From Adiantum capillus-veneris (lineage: Eukaryota > Streptophyta > Polypodiopsida > Polypodiales > Pteridaceae), in assembly GCA_014529385.2 (NCBI GenBank), contig CM043960.1, positions 36,844,781 to 36,902,780 on the forward strand: a stretch of DNA of 58,000 bases. Reading direction: 5' to 3'. This document shows, piece after piece, positions 21,541 to 30,508 of the stretch. Each line of letters opens with the position of its first letter. Within the stretch, counting starts at the first letter, position 1. The notes under the pieces are model-generated. The model had not been told where the DNA came from. It worked only from the letters and a program-made list of their open reading frames with translations, and ran no database searches. The position numbers and the translations under genes are program-made.

Positions 21541-22063
21541 CCAAATGGGATGTTGCCATTATACCTGTCATTGGCAAACTGCATTTGCATTGTCAAGGGT
21601 GTTTAGGGCACGAAGACTTTTACATCATGCCTTTGGAGGGTGTGACGTTCTCCTAGGAATCCCCAAAAAGGCACGTAGAGGACAATCAGAAGATAGGCCA
21701 TAGAGTTCTAGAGCAGCCAAAGAATGCGGAAGGAAAGGAAAGTCGAAAGTAGGACTAATACTAGATTGTGTGGGGATTGACTCGGATCAGATGGATGAAA
21801 GCATTGAACTTTGCCGTGCATGGGGCAAAGTGCGAGACCATGAAGCCCTCGTATTCTTTGACGAAGGAAACAAGGCCAACTTTATTTCACCCGAATTGGC
21901 CGAGGAACTAGGACCACAGGCGTAGGCTGTTCTAGTGGCACTGGGACGGGATGTTACCATTACACCTGTCATTGGCAAACTGCGTTTGCATTGTCAAGGG
22001 TGTTTAGGGCACGAAGACTTTTACATCATGCCTTTGGAAGGGTGTGACGTTCTCCTAGGAATC
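21253..22063 (+). repeat. ~405-bp tandem duplication in chromovirus 1 protease region
   Basis: 21253-21660 and 21661-22063 carry the same text (CCCCAAAAAGGCAC... to ...GTTCTCCTAGGAAT). Copy 2 lacks ~20 bp around the AARLGIT codons and is otherwise closer to the other chromoviruses; the copies differ at roughly a dozen sites. Confidence 0.9.
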
Positions 22064-22420
22064 CCTTGGTTCCACAAGAACAGTGCCGTGGTTGATTATA
22101 GGGCCAGGAAAGCGACTTTGAAGAATCAGAAGGACCAAGAGATTGTCCCACTTGTATCGGCTTCGACCGTTTCCAAATTAATGAAATCAAGTCTTTTTGT
22201 TTGCTCGATCTTCTTGAAAGAACTAAATGATGAACAAAGGTCAAATATGTCTGATTCAGAAAAGGAACGATAAGAATTTCTACATGCACAGACTGATTGT
22301 TTCTCTAAAGGCCTACTAGACGAGTTACCTTCTTTTCGTCTTAAGGATCACACGATTGATTTGATTCTCGGTAGTACATCACCCAACCTACCACCTTAGT
22401 TAGCCGAGCCCAAAATGAAG
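21661..22420 (+). pseudogene. Chromovirus 1 protease copy 2 and linker to RT
   Basis: Second copy of the protease region, followed by the single-copy continuation: PVIGKLRLHCQGCLGHEDFY, EGCDVLLGIPWFHKNSAVVDY and ASTVSKLMKSSLFVCSIFLKEL (ORF 21935-22273). These match the protease C-terminus and protease-RT linker of chromovirus 3 (48532-49134). LLGIPW corresponds to the conserved LLGxDW/LGxPW protease end. A TAA near 22270 breaks the linker, which goes on to DHTIDLILGSTSPN before the RT. The duplication would scramble the polyprotein even without stops. Confidence 0.82.
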
Positions 22421-22424
22421 AAAT

Positions 22425-22665
22425 AATGAACTAGGTAAAAGAACTTCTTGAAAAGGGTCTCATCCAACCTAACACTTCACCTTTCTATTCACCGATGTTG
22501 CTAGTACTAAAGAAAGATGGATCTTGGAGAATGCGCATTGACTATAGAGCTCTCAATAAAATCACCATCAAGAATAGATTCCCTATCCCAAGGGTCGATG
22601 ATATTCTTGACAGATTTCAAGGGTCCTCTTGTTTTAGCAGAATTGATATGAAGAGTAGGGCAATT
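22425..22665 (+). pseudogene. Chromovirus 1 RT N-terminal part
   Basis: [20 protein letters not shown], then [29 protein letters not shown], is the fingers/palm start of a gypsy RT. It ends at the R-I-D-M-K-S motif holding the first catalytic Asp region; the YVDD-equivalent box (FFDDII in chromovirus 3) is gone. At about 22660 the text jumps into integrase (AIWENIGTRLQF), so ~1.8 kb of RT, RNase H and early integrase has been deleted. Confidence 0.87.
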
Positions 22666-23500
22666 TGGGAGAACATTGGCACGCGGTTGCAATTCTCATC
22701 TTCGTTCCACCCACCGGGCAATCTAAGATAGCCAATTGAGTGGTTTTGGATTTATTGATGTCTTACATTTCGGATCAGAAGACTCAATGGGAAAAGTACT
22801 TGCCCTTGGTGGAATTTGCCTACAACACGGTTCATTCATCGACGTGGAAGGCGCCATTTGAAGTAATCGAGGGGGTGCTAAGAAGGTTCCTCCATTGCTA
22901 AGCACCAAAGATAAGATTTTTGAAGCGGATCAGTATACGAGAGATTTGGACACCGCTTTGGTCAAGGTTCATGAGGCTCTTGAGAAGTCTCAATCACGGG
23001 ATAAGAAGGCAGTTGATAAACATTGACAATTGAAGGAAGAGGATTGGGTGCTCATACGATTTGAGAAGGCACGCCTAAGAAAAAGAAAGGGAAAGGTGCG
23101 GCTTTTTCCAAAGCTAAGTATGCGATATTATGGCCCTTCCAGATTCAAGAGAAGATAAATGATGTATCCTTTAGACTGAAGTTGCCAGATACTTGGAAGA
23201 TTCACAATGCTTTTCATGTGAGTCTCTTCAAATCTTTCAAGGGTGAGGTGCCAATAAACAAGGAGCAACCTGAAGTAGAAGAGAGCGAGGAGATACTCGT
23301 TCCTGAACAGATACTGGCTCACAAGGAAAGAAAAGTGATACTACGGTTCATTGTGAAATTCATGAACTATCTGGCAGTGGATGCGAAGTGGATGGATGAA
23401 GAGGACCTAGCAGATACTCCTCAAATACTGGTACTTTACCTTGAGGCTTGCGGTCTAGCTTCGACTATTCTGAGAGATCATGCAGATCAGCAGGGTTAAA
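22660..23500 (+). pseudogene. Chromovirus 1 integrase C-terminus and chromodomain
   Basis: The integrase part starts at AIWENIGTRLQFSSSFH and continues, with frameshifts, through STKDKIFEADQYTRDLDTA and LKEEDWVLIRFEKARL. The ORF 23182-23499 carries the chromodomain: ILVPEQILAHKERKVILRF, then VKFMNYLAVDAKWMDEEDLAD. The aromatic/acidic pattern resembles the histone-mark-reading chromodomain of plant chromoviruses, which steers integration toward heterochromatin. The remaining frame stops at 23499. Comparison with chromoviruses 2 and 3 supports every assignment. Confidence 0.87.
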
Positions 23501-24023
23501 TTTGGTGCAGACGGGATTGCACAAGAGGGTAGCTACTCTGCTCCTTTGTCACAGATTACCTAGATGGAATAAAGTCTGTGATTTCTCTTTTGGAATTTAG
23601 GGATACCGATAGGCTGGTAGTATTTTGCTGTATGACTTTATGAAAGAAGTACTTCAACATGGGAATTCCCGAAATAATTTTGATTGCATGTTTGAAAGTC
23701 GAAATGATTGCAGCATTTCGGTCTTGGGATTCTATATAAGATGGAGATGATATCAATAATAATTAGTTAATCCGACATCAGTGAGATCCGGTGTGGATCT
23801 AGATGCAATTGCTAAACACGTTGCCGAGAGATCATGGTCCGGGATTTCGATCGACTTTATGTGATTTGATTTGAATGTGATGTGGATGTTCACTGACTGT
23901 CGTCTTTGTGCAAGTGCTGGATTTGTGTTGTCTAGTGCATCGGTACCTAGAGTCAGTGTCTACTGAACTATTTTGTGGCTTGTGTCTAATTTCGCAGGTT
24001 AATCGAGGGCGATTACAATTCTT
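23501..24023 (+). other. Chromovirus 1 3' untranslated region
   Basis: Matches the 3' UTR of chromovirus 2 (35530-36110) in order: CTAGATGCAATTGCTA, TCACTGACTGTCG, TCGCAGGTTAATCGAGGGCG. Non-coding. Confidence 0.75.
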
Positions 24024-24036
24024 TCAACGGGGGGTA
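24024..24036 (+). other. Chromovirus 1 polypurine tract
   Basis: TCAACGGGGGGTA directly abuts the 3' LTR; chromovirus 2 has TCAAGAGGGGGGTA. Confidence 0.85.
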
Positions 24037-24614
24037 CGTCAGAAAGAGATGACGTGGCACGACCACACGGACAAGCATATAAAATGATGTTATAAGTTGT
24101 TCCAACTCATGGTTTCTTTCCGACGGGGCCGAAGGGACAGAAGACAATTAAAATATGCAAGAAAAGACAATTGCGTAGAAAGTGTTGACTAGGCAGGGAG
24201 TACGAACGTCCGCAAAACGCGCTGACTGCTCACGAGGCATAGTGTACGGATTTCCGCGATTTGCGTTGTCAGCTTTTAGCTTGTGGACTAGATGCTTTTG
24301 AGAATTGAAGCTTTTTATGCATTACTTTTTGAAGGCCTAGAGCCTATAAATTTGTGTCAAGGGCAACTCTTCTCTTAGTTTTGTCGGAGAGAACTGAGTA
24401 GAGAGGATCCTCGGACTTTGTACTTTGCTCAAGCATTAATATAAAAATAAATACCGAAAGGGACGCGAGACCTAGGGGCCAATATCTTTGGGCACGTAAC
24501 TATGCCGGGCCGTGTCGTCTCTATTAAAGTGTGATAAAGTTTTGTGAAGTGATTTTGAGTGATCTTGCTTGCGTCGTGTAAGATTCCAGACTTAGGGTGT
24601 CCAAGTCTGTTACA
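24037..24614 (+). repeat. Chromovirus 1 3' LTR
   Basis: Starts CGTCAGAAAGAGATGACGTGGC (first 20 bases compare with TGTCACAAAGTGATGACGTG of chromovirus 2, so TG has become CG) and ends AAGTCTGTTACA. Shared box at 24449-24467. Confidence 0.85.
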
Positions 24615-24706
24615 CTCTTGAAAAAATTGTGTAGAATCTGGAAGCGCCATCTTGCTCTGTCCGTCCTTGATGGACCGATATGCTTTCAGAAAAGCACACG
24701 CCTGAA

Positions 24707-24718
24707 GCTCCGATACCA
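24707..24718 (-). other. Primer-binding site, minus strand
   Basis: Minus TGGTATCGGAGC, one mismatch from TGGTATCAGAGC, one base from the minus LTR at 24720. The ~90 bp on its left (24615-24706) are the start of that element's leader, truncated against the LTR of chromovirus 1. Confidence 0.8.
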
Positions 24719-24719
24719 C

Positions 24720-24945
24720 CGTAACGGGAGGGCACAACGTACCAACTGAAAAGAGCATGCTGGAATAGACTTCTAGCACTCAAAACAACTGAATTGAAAG
24801 AGAGAGAATCCAGGCGGGACACGAAGTGGAGTTCTTCTATTCCTAGAAGGCATTGGCCCTAGACCTTGGCGTCCCTTCCGATATTTCTTTATATTGCTTC
24901 CTCAAAGTACAAGCTCTAGGAACTCTCCTTTGCTTCTCCATGCGG
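24720..24945 (-). repeat. Partial LTR, minus strand
   Basis: Plus text CGTAACGGGAGGGCACAAC matches the inner end of LTR C. Box on minus strand at 24868-24886. The LTR stops near 24945, where a + strand LTR begins. Confidence 0.75.
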
Positions 24946-25358
24946 AAGAATGGCAGGCTGTACGGATTTCTGCAATTTACGCTAGCTGCTTTGGGAAATT
25001 TCCAGCGCTAGCTTTTGGGGACCAGAGCTTTTGGGTGAAAGTGCTTTTGAACTGATTGCTCTTGGGGCTCTGTTTTTGGGCATCCCATGTACTGTTTATA
25101 AGAGCCCTTGGGGCCTCACTCTGTTGAGCATCTAGACGTAGAGTTTGAGAGCAGAGGTTTGTCGGGAGTTGTACTTTGCAATGATTAATGATAAAGAAAT
25201 ACCGAAAGGGGTGCCAGACTTTGGGGCCAATACCTCTGGGCATGGAACTATGTCGGGCCGTGTCGACTCTCTCTCTCTCTCTTGAAGTTCAGTGATTTTG
25301 AAGTTTTTGTTCGCGTGTTGCTATTGATTTCTCGCTTGGAGTATCCAAGCCTGTTACA
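24946..25358 (+). repeat. Chromovirus 2 5' LTR (5'-truncated)
   Basis: Ends GTATCCAAGCCTGTTACA, followed by a PBS. Matches the 3' LTR at 36125-36614 in TTGGGGCTCTG, TTTTGGGCATCCC, GAGCATCT and the box (25198-25216). The first part of the LTR is missing because the opposed LTR piece at 24720-24945 takes its place. Confidence 0.78.
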
Positions 25359-25359
25359 A

Positions 25360-25371
25360 TGGTCTTAGAGC
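25360..25371 (+). other. Chromovirus 2 primer-binding site
   Basis: TGGTCTTAGAGC, two mismatches from the initiator-Met tRNA complement, one base after the LTR. Confidence 0.8.
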
Positions 25372-25558
25372 TTAGAAAGATTCTTCTTCTATGGAGGACC
25401 CGATCCTTTTTGCAGCACATGCTGTTTTTTTTAAGAGAATCTTCGTGGCTCGACCCCGCACTTATTAGCCACTCTCACCCTTACTTCATCGCGCATCGGG
25501 CGCCCCTCTTCATCTCTCTGTCCTCCAGGGCATAAGCCATAAAGAACCCCAGATTACA

Positions 25559-25965
25559 CATGGGTGTTTGCGGAGAATCTGATAGAGATAACACCTCTCA
25601 GTGGGCAAGCAAAGAAAAGTTGAAATCTTGCGCAGGAGTTGAAGAAAAGAATGAAGATTTGGACAAATTCTTGGCGGAAAAGTTTGTTAGAGCGGAGTAC
25701 AAACGTCAAGTGTAGGTCGATACATGTGTGAAAAGATTGATCAAGTACTCCAAAGATCCGAGATTTTTGAAATACTTGAAGAGTTACCTGATTGATGAGA
25801 TTTACTTGAGATGGCGAATTGAAAGAACGAAAAAAAAAGCGGCACTTGTACTTGCAGAAATAGCTATAGAACTCTTGAAAAGAAGATGAACGGGAGGACT
25901 ACCAGAAGATAATCCAGAGAGTTACAGAGCAGCAATCGAGCGCAAAAGAAAAGGAAAGAGGAAAG
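25559..25965 (+). pseudogene. Chromovirus 2 Gag (N-terminal fragment, decayed)
   Basis: Only the N-terminal part of Gag is recognisable: VKRLIKYSKDPRFLKYL followed by IDEIYLRWRIE parallels ATKLMTNFAKDPKLAKFF and FDELHSQWRQ of chromovirus 3 (51401-51061). Several stops occur. Everything between that point and the protease is reduced to ~100 bp, so the capsid core and zinc knuckle are deleted. The region 25372-25558 is a leader with no ORF of note. Confidence 0.6.
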
Positions 25966-26470
25966 CATGATTGGTATGAGATTTTGTGGGGATTGCCAAC
26001 CCTGACCAATTAAACGAAAGTACTGAACTTTGCAAGGCATGGGGCAAAGTGTCAGACTAGGAAGCCCTTATCTTCTTTGATGGAGAAGCCAAGGCCAACT
26101 TCATTTCAACCGAATTGGCGGCTTGACTTGGAACTACACCCGAGGAAATAGGACCACCGGCCCTCCATCGGCCGAGGCTGTTCTAGAGGCAGTTGGACGG
26201 GATGTTGCCACTACACCTGTCATTGGTAAACTACGTTTGCATTGTCAAGGGTATCAAGGCACGAGAACTTTTACATCATGCCTTTGGAAGGGTGTGACGT
26301 CCTTCGAGGAATCCCTTGGCTCCCCAAGAACAGTGCCATGGTCGATTATAGGGCAAGGAAGGACATCTTGAAGAATGAGAAGGGCAAAGAGATTGTACTT
26401 GACGTAAAACTGAAAGGCGAGTTGTCTCATTCACGTCCTGAAGATCACACGATTGATTTGATTCCCGGTG
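25966..26470 (+). pseudogene. Chromovirus 2 protease and linker
   Basis: Frameshifted but clear: VIGKLRLHCQG near 26220, EGCDVLRGIPWLPKNSAMVDY (26290-26350), then KDILKNEKGKEIVLDVKLKG. Compared with chromovirus 3, the linker after KLKG is shortened by ~100 codons before DHTIDLIPGGTSPN. The active-site part (26070-26125) has stops. The ORFs 26123-26371 and 26242-26604 are two frames of the same protease. Confidence 0.8.
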
Positions 26471-26879
26471 GTACATCACCAAACGGGTCACCTTGCAGAG
26501 TTAGCCGAGCCCAAAATGAAGAAATAATGTTCGAGAATAGATTCCCTATTCCGAGAATCGACGATAAACTCGACAGACTTAAGGGTTCTACTTGCTTTAG
26601 CTAAATTGATTCGAAGGGTGGTTATTATCAATCCAAATTGCTCCTGGAGACGCCTACAAGACAGCTTCCAGGACGACTTTTGAGTTTATGCCTTTTTGCC
26701 ATACGAATGCTCCGGCTACATTCAACCGCATGATGGATAGGATTTTTAGAGACTACCGATCGTTTGTGGGCACTTTCTTTTGACGACATTATTGTCTTCT
26801 CCAAGAATGAAGCAGAACACAAACACCACTTGTGGATTTTCCAGGCATTGCGGAAGCATAAATTGGTCATAAACTGCCT

Positions 26880-26935
26880 TTCATAGGCCAAGGGCCTTTA
26901 AAATAAGTGCAGAGGGCTCAGTCTTTGGCACGCAA
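26880..26935 (+). repeat. LTR-derived filler inside chromovirus 2 RT
   Basis: TTTCATAGGCCAAGGGCC and TTTAAAATAAGTGCAGAGGG match LTR A at 19787-19840 over about 55 bp in the same orientation. It is followed by ~30 bp of unknown origin before RT resumes. Confidence 0.8.
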
Positions 26936-27167
26936 TCCCCTTTGGATGAGTGTCAATTGTACATTGCAGCTAAGAAGTATGAATTTTTTCTCACTGAAGT
27001 TACTTATTTGGTTATATCATTTCTGCAGAAGGTGTAAAGCTTGATCCTGCAAAAGTAGAACAAGTTCGTAATTGGGATTTGCCCAAAATTGCATATGATG
27101 TGCGTTCTTTTCTTGGTTTATGTCAAGCATATAGTTCGCACATAGAGAATTTTGCACGCATTGCCAC

Positions 27168-27172
27168 ACCCA
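27168..27172. repeat. Target site duplication, left
   Basis: ACCCA, identical to 32981-32985. Confidence 0.95.
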
Positions 27173-28291
27173 TGTAAGGTGCAGTGGAATGAATGTTTGA
27201 ACTTTGCTCAAGATGAGTGCTCCGAACTGTGCTCAAGGTTCTTTTTGTTCTTATGGAAGGGAGAGCCTTCCGTTCTTAATGAGAGAGTGCAATGATCGCA
27301 AACAAGTGAATGGACACTATGCGTGCAAGTGTATGAGACTGAGAGATAGAGGGAGAAGAGAAATACGACACTAGAGACGTAAAACCCTCTTCCAAAGGCC
27401 CCACTCTCGTCGGCGAGAGCGGTCCACTATTGATTGCACAAACTGGTACAAAGTGGATGCATGTGACTGATGCAAATCTAGGCTAGATCGATGACGATGA
27501 CGGGGATGGCGAGACCGATCTAAGGGCTGAAATCTGATGCTTTTGCACTGTTGTCCAAAAACGCTACTGGCTGAAATCTGAGGCTGAGTTGCTGTTGTCC
27601 CAAAAACGCTGATGGCTGAAATTGTCTGGCACCAAAAACACTGATATGGGCTGGTCTTTGCGGCTGAAATCTGTTGGTCTTTAGGGGTTCAAAGCTGAAA
27701 ACCTGCTGGTGCTTATGTGCTGAAAAACGCCATGGGAATGGGGGCGATCTGTGGTTCTGGAGAACGCTAGAGATGAGATGGTCTGGCGATGGTTCTGTGA
27801 TGCAAAACGCTAGTGCTGAGGTCTTCTTGGCGATGAGTATTTGCTGAGGAAAACGCTAGGGGAAGTCTTCTTTGCTTGGAGGAGAAAACACCACCAAGGG
27901 GGTTCTTGCTGAGAAGTTGCCTGTTGAGCTTGTGCTCCTGCTGCCTCTTCTACCAATTAGTGCTAGCCTAGGTTTGCTTATATACAAACTTACTCAATTT
28001 GCCCTACCTACTTTCCAACAAAAGTCACTTAAAAATAACAAGTGAAAAATGTCAAAAATAGGCTAAATTCATTGGAAATTTCTCCCTGATGGATTCTGAT
28101 GGGAATGCTTATGATCATGCTGTGTGCAACTAGAGGATATGCATCTACACTAAGTATCTGGGCATGCATGGTCTGCGAACAGACTCACAAAAGTGCCAGA
28201 ACACTTCTAATCTAGACTGACTGGACTGACTGAACCCTTGTCGTGCTGTAGCTTGTCCACGGACACATAGGGTTGGATGTGTCACGTGACA
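27173..28291 (-). repeat. Family N 3' LTR
   Basis: Plus text TGTAAGGTGCAG ... CACGTGACA. Contains repeated AAAACGCT (sense AGCGTTTT) between ~27550 and 27860, and minus-strand TATATAAG at 27977-27984. Confidence 0.95.
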
Positions 28292-28306
28292 TCCCCTCCT
28301 TTTCAA
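28292..28306 (-). other. Family N polypurine tract
   Basis: Minus TTGAAAAGGAGGGGA abuts the 3' LTR. Confidence 0.88.
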
Positions 28307-28644
28307 AGTGAGGTACCGGTACCGAACTGTATGTCGTCGAGGGAGATCGCCAATAGCATTTGGAATCTGGAAGGGACTCTTCGCCGGCCTACTCTGATGT
28401 GTGGGTCGTGCGGTACTTGAACTTCATAAAGGTTTGCAACGCTTGCTTCTTTGGGCCGCGCCGAAAGCGACACAAAGTCTTCTGAGGCTCTTTCGATGCT
28501 TCAACTTCATCGAGAGTCATACTTCTTTCTTCTTCAAGAATCTCCATGGCTGAAAATTCCTGAAACCATTTCAAACACAGAACCATGAACATACCTATTC
28601 CATGTAAAGTGAGTGGAAAAAATCTTGTCTTCCTCAAAGACTGT
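28307..28644 (-). other. Family N 3' internal sequence
   Basis: Matches the homologous stretch next to LTR E (38862-39040): TCAAAGTGAGGTACCGGTACC versus TCAAGGTGAGGTATTGGTACC over 20 bases, and LQTFMKFKYRTTH versus LRTFLKFKYRETH on the minus strand. The conserved KFKYR text may mark the end of an ancestral ORF (minus ORF 28389-28649). Confidence 0.6.
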
Positions 28645-29610
28645 GTCACAAACGGGAGCGCATAACAATATAAAATATACTCGGATAAATAGAATTTATC
28701 ACTTCATACTGAAGCCAAAGGATATAGAGAGAAATAGATAGAGAGAGAGAGTGAGAGAAGATCGACACAGTACTGAGGACCAGAAGATGGACTTGTCCCC
28801 CCCCCTTAAAGAGAATCCTTTATTAGGGAGAATCTTTTTACAAGCACAAGAACCTGAGAAAACCCCTCCTTTCTAAATCTTTGACTCAATGGTCGTTCCT
28901 TCCCGTAAGGGAAATCCGAGAGACGAGCTCTCAATCCTTTTTCCGTCTGTACTCGGAGTCGAGACTCCGCAGACAATTTTCGAATTCCGTTCTCGGAACT
29001 CCCAAGCGTAGGCCGAAGCCTTCTTGCTTCTCCTTCGCAATGAAGTACCTGCAAGCACACACACAAACACGCGACAACAATTCGTATGGCGAATCCACAA
29101 TAGGTACCTGTCGCTCTTGCGCGGGAAAAGCGACTTCCATGCTTCGTAGTCTCGCGATCTCTTGCGTTATCTGGCGGCAGAGTCTTCTCTTGCTGACATT
29201 GGTAATTCCTCTTTCAGTGAGGGCATGCGGTGCTTTTATAGCTCCTTGGCCATGGCACGAATAGCTGCTCGCGTAGAGATCGCGACCGTTTTTTTTTTTT
29301 TTTTGCTGCGCTGCGCTACCCGAATAGGGAGAGAGAATTCACTGGCTGGTTTTGTTGCTTTATTTCCTAAGTGGCTGCCCACTTATTAAGTGGGCGGCCG
29401 GCATATTTTAAAATTGATCTGAACCTGCCCAAAAACTCAATAAAACCTTATAAGTTTAAAACAATGCTTTTCACAACACTTCCCAGGCGTCCTTGGATGC
29501 AACCACATGCACAAACGCAATGCAAACATAGATTCCTCGCGGGAAAGCATCTGCTCTTCCCGGAAAACTAGTTAAAATATTCCGCTTTTTAAGAAAAGCT
29601 TCTCAGAACC
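28645..29610 (-). other. Possible nested LTR-like insertion
   Basis: Starts TGTCACAAACGGGAGCGC. A following ATAGAATTTATCACTTCA loosely matches ATAGACTTCTAGCACTTCA at the inner end of the gypsy LTRs (18115, 24768). Contains a GA-rich stretch (28738-28756) and a T tract (29288-29306). The 127-codon + strand ORF 28881-29264 is unrecognised. No clean right end or duplication was found. Confidence 0.35.
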
Positions 29611-29689
29611 CATCTTTATTCTTGTGCTTGCGTCTTTACGCGTATTCCTCTTTTTCCAGTTTGGATTTCCTCTCGACTATGGATATCCC

Positions 29690-29960
29690 CTTTCCGATGC
29701 ACCCTTCACCCACCTTGTGACGCATCAGGAATACCCATCACCTAGTCCTTTCCTACCGAACTTACGGTACAATCCCCTTCACGATGCTCTATGTCACCCA
29801 TCCTAGGACGCATCAGAGATGTCCGTTCCTGGATGGTCAGATACTTCTGCCTGGTGCTCCCTGTCACCCATCCGATGTGTGTATCAGAAGTACCCGTTCC
29901 TGGTGGCCTTACAGATATTCCCGTTCACAGTGCTCCCGTCATTACTTTGAATGACGCACT
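29690..29960. repeat. Degenerate ~100-bp tandem repeat
   Basis: Three imperfect units each contain a GATGC/GGTGC motif, CACCCATCC or CACCCACC, then GCATCAG/GTATCAG and CCCGTTCCTGG or a variant. Confidence 0.6.
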
Positions 29961-29990
29961 AGCAATACTCTGTACTCGGATGTCTCCAGT

Positions 29991-30108
29991 GAGAAAAACC
30001 CTCTCACTTAAAATTCCAATAATTCATTTAGAATTATTTTTTCTTGGTGTTCCAAGCGAGAAAACCCTCTCACTTAAATTCCAATAATTCATTTAGAATT
30101 ATTTTTCT
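29991..30108. repeat. Two ~55-bp direct repeats with internal dyad
   Basis: GAGAAAAACCCTCTCACTT followed by an AATTCCAATAATTCATTTAG block occurs at 29991-30045 and 30058-30108. AATTC and GAATT within each unit can pair. Confidence 0.85.
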
Positions 30109-30508
30109 GTCCAATTTAGCAACACTATGCATGCAATGTAGATGAACAAAGAGACGGAGTGCTAACCCGTTCACCACACACACGCAAACAATGAGATCGA
30201 ATCTTGTCGTGTTGATCTAAATCAATCAACTGTGGCAATTCACAACGGAAATGCCCATGCTTGGTGCTCATAGTTTCACGTGCTCTTTCTACCACTGTTT
30301 CGTGCCAAGGAAGAGACATGAAATGTGACTTCCTTACATATATTCCTTTCAGATTTTCATGAAAAATCTGCATACATTTGTGCTCATTCATGAGTGAAAC
30401 GTGCTCAACGTACAATATGTCATGCCTAGGAAAAGGGATCACATAAAGATAGACTAAAATACAGGAAACGATCACAAATGAAACACTCGAACAATGCATG
30501 CTGACGAA

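Larger units (their letters stand above)
20834..24614 (+). mobile_element. Chromovirus 1 (Ty3/gypsy deletion derivative)
   Basis: Contains gag, zinc knuckle/protease (tandemly duplicated), the first part of RT fused directly to the late integrase, chromodomain, 3' UTR, PPT and a 3' LTR. RNase H and most of RT and integrase are missing. The 5' part of gag is missing left of the inverted LTR unit. Confidence 0.88.
26471..27172 (+). pseudogene. Chromovirus 2 RT (first part, with a foreign filler)
   Basis: Begins at NGSPCRVSRAQNEEIM, then lacks ~45 codons (compare chromovirus 3) before [23 protein letters not shown]. Palm and thumb follow in shifting frames: [17 protein letters not shown]-like text near 26700-26750, [17 protein letters not shown] near 26780-26825, and later KKYEFFLTEVTYL (26970-27005). 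Between HKLVIN and KKYEFF lie ~85 bp that are not RT, including an LTR-derived piece (26880-26935). The catalytic DD box is present but the frame is broken. The RT stops at 27172 where the nested element begins. Confidence 0.82.

Noticed and set aside
21787-21978. Minus-strand ORFs across chromovirus 1 protease
   Set aside because: Shadow frames of the + strand protease copies.
28881-29264. 127-codon + strand ORF as a gene
   Set aside because: No domain or homologous text seen, and it overlaps several ORFs in other frames within a likely insertion; length alone is weak evidence.
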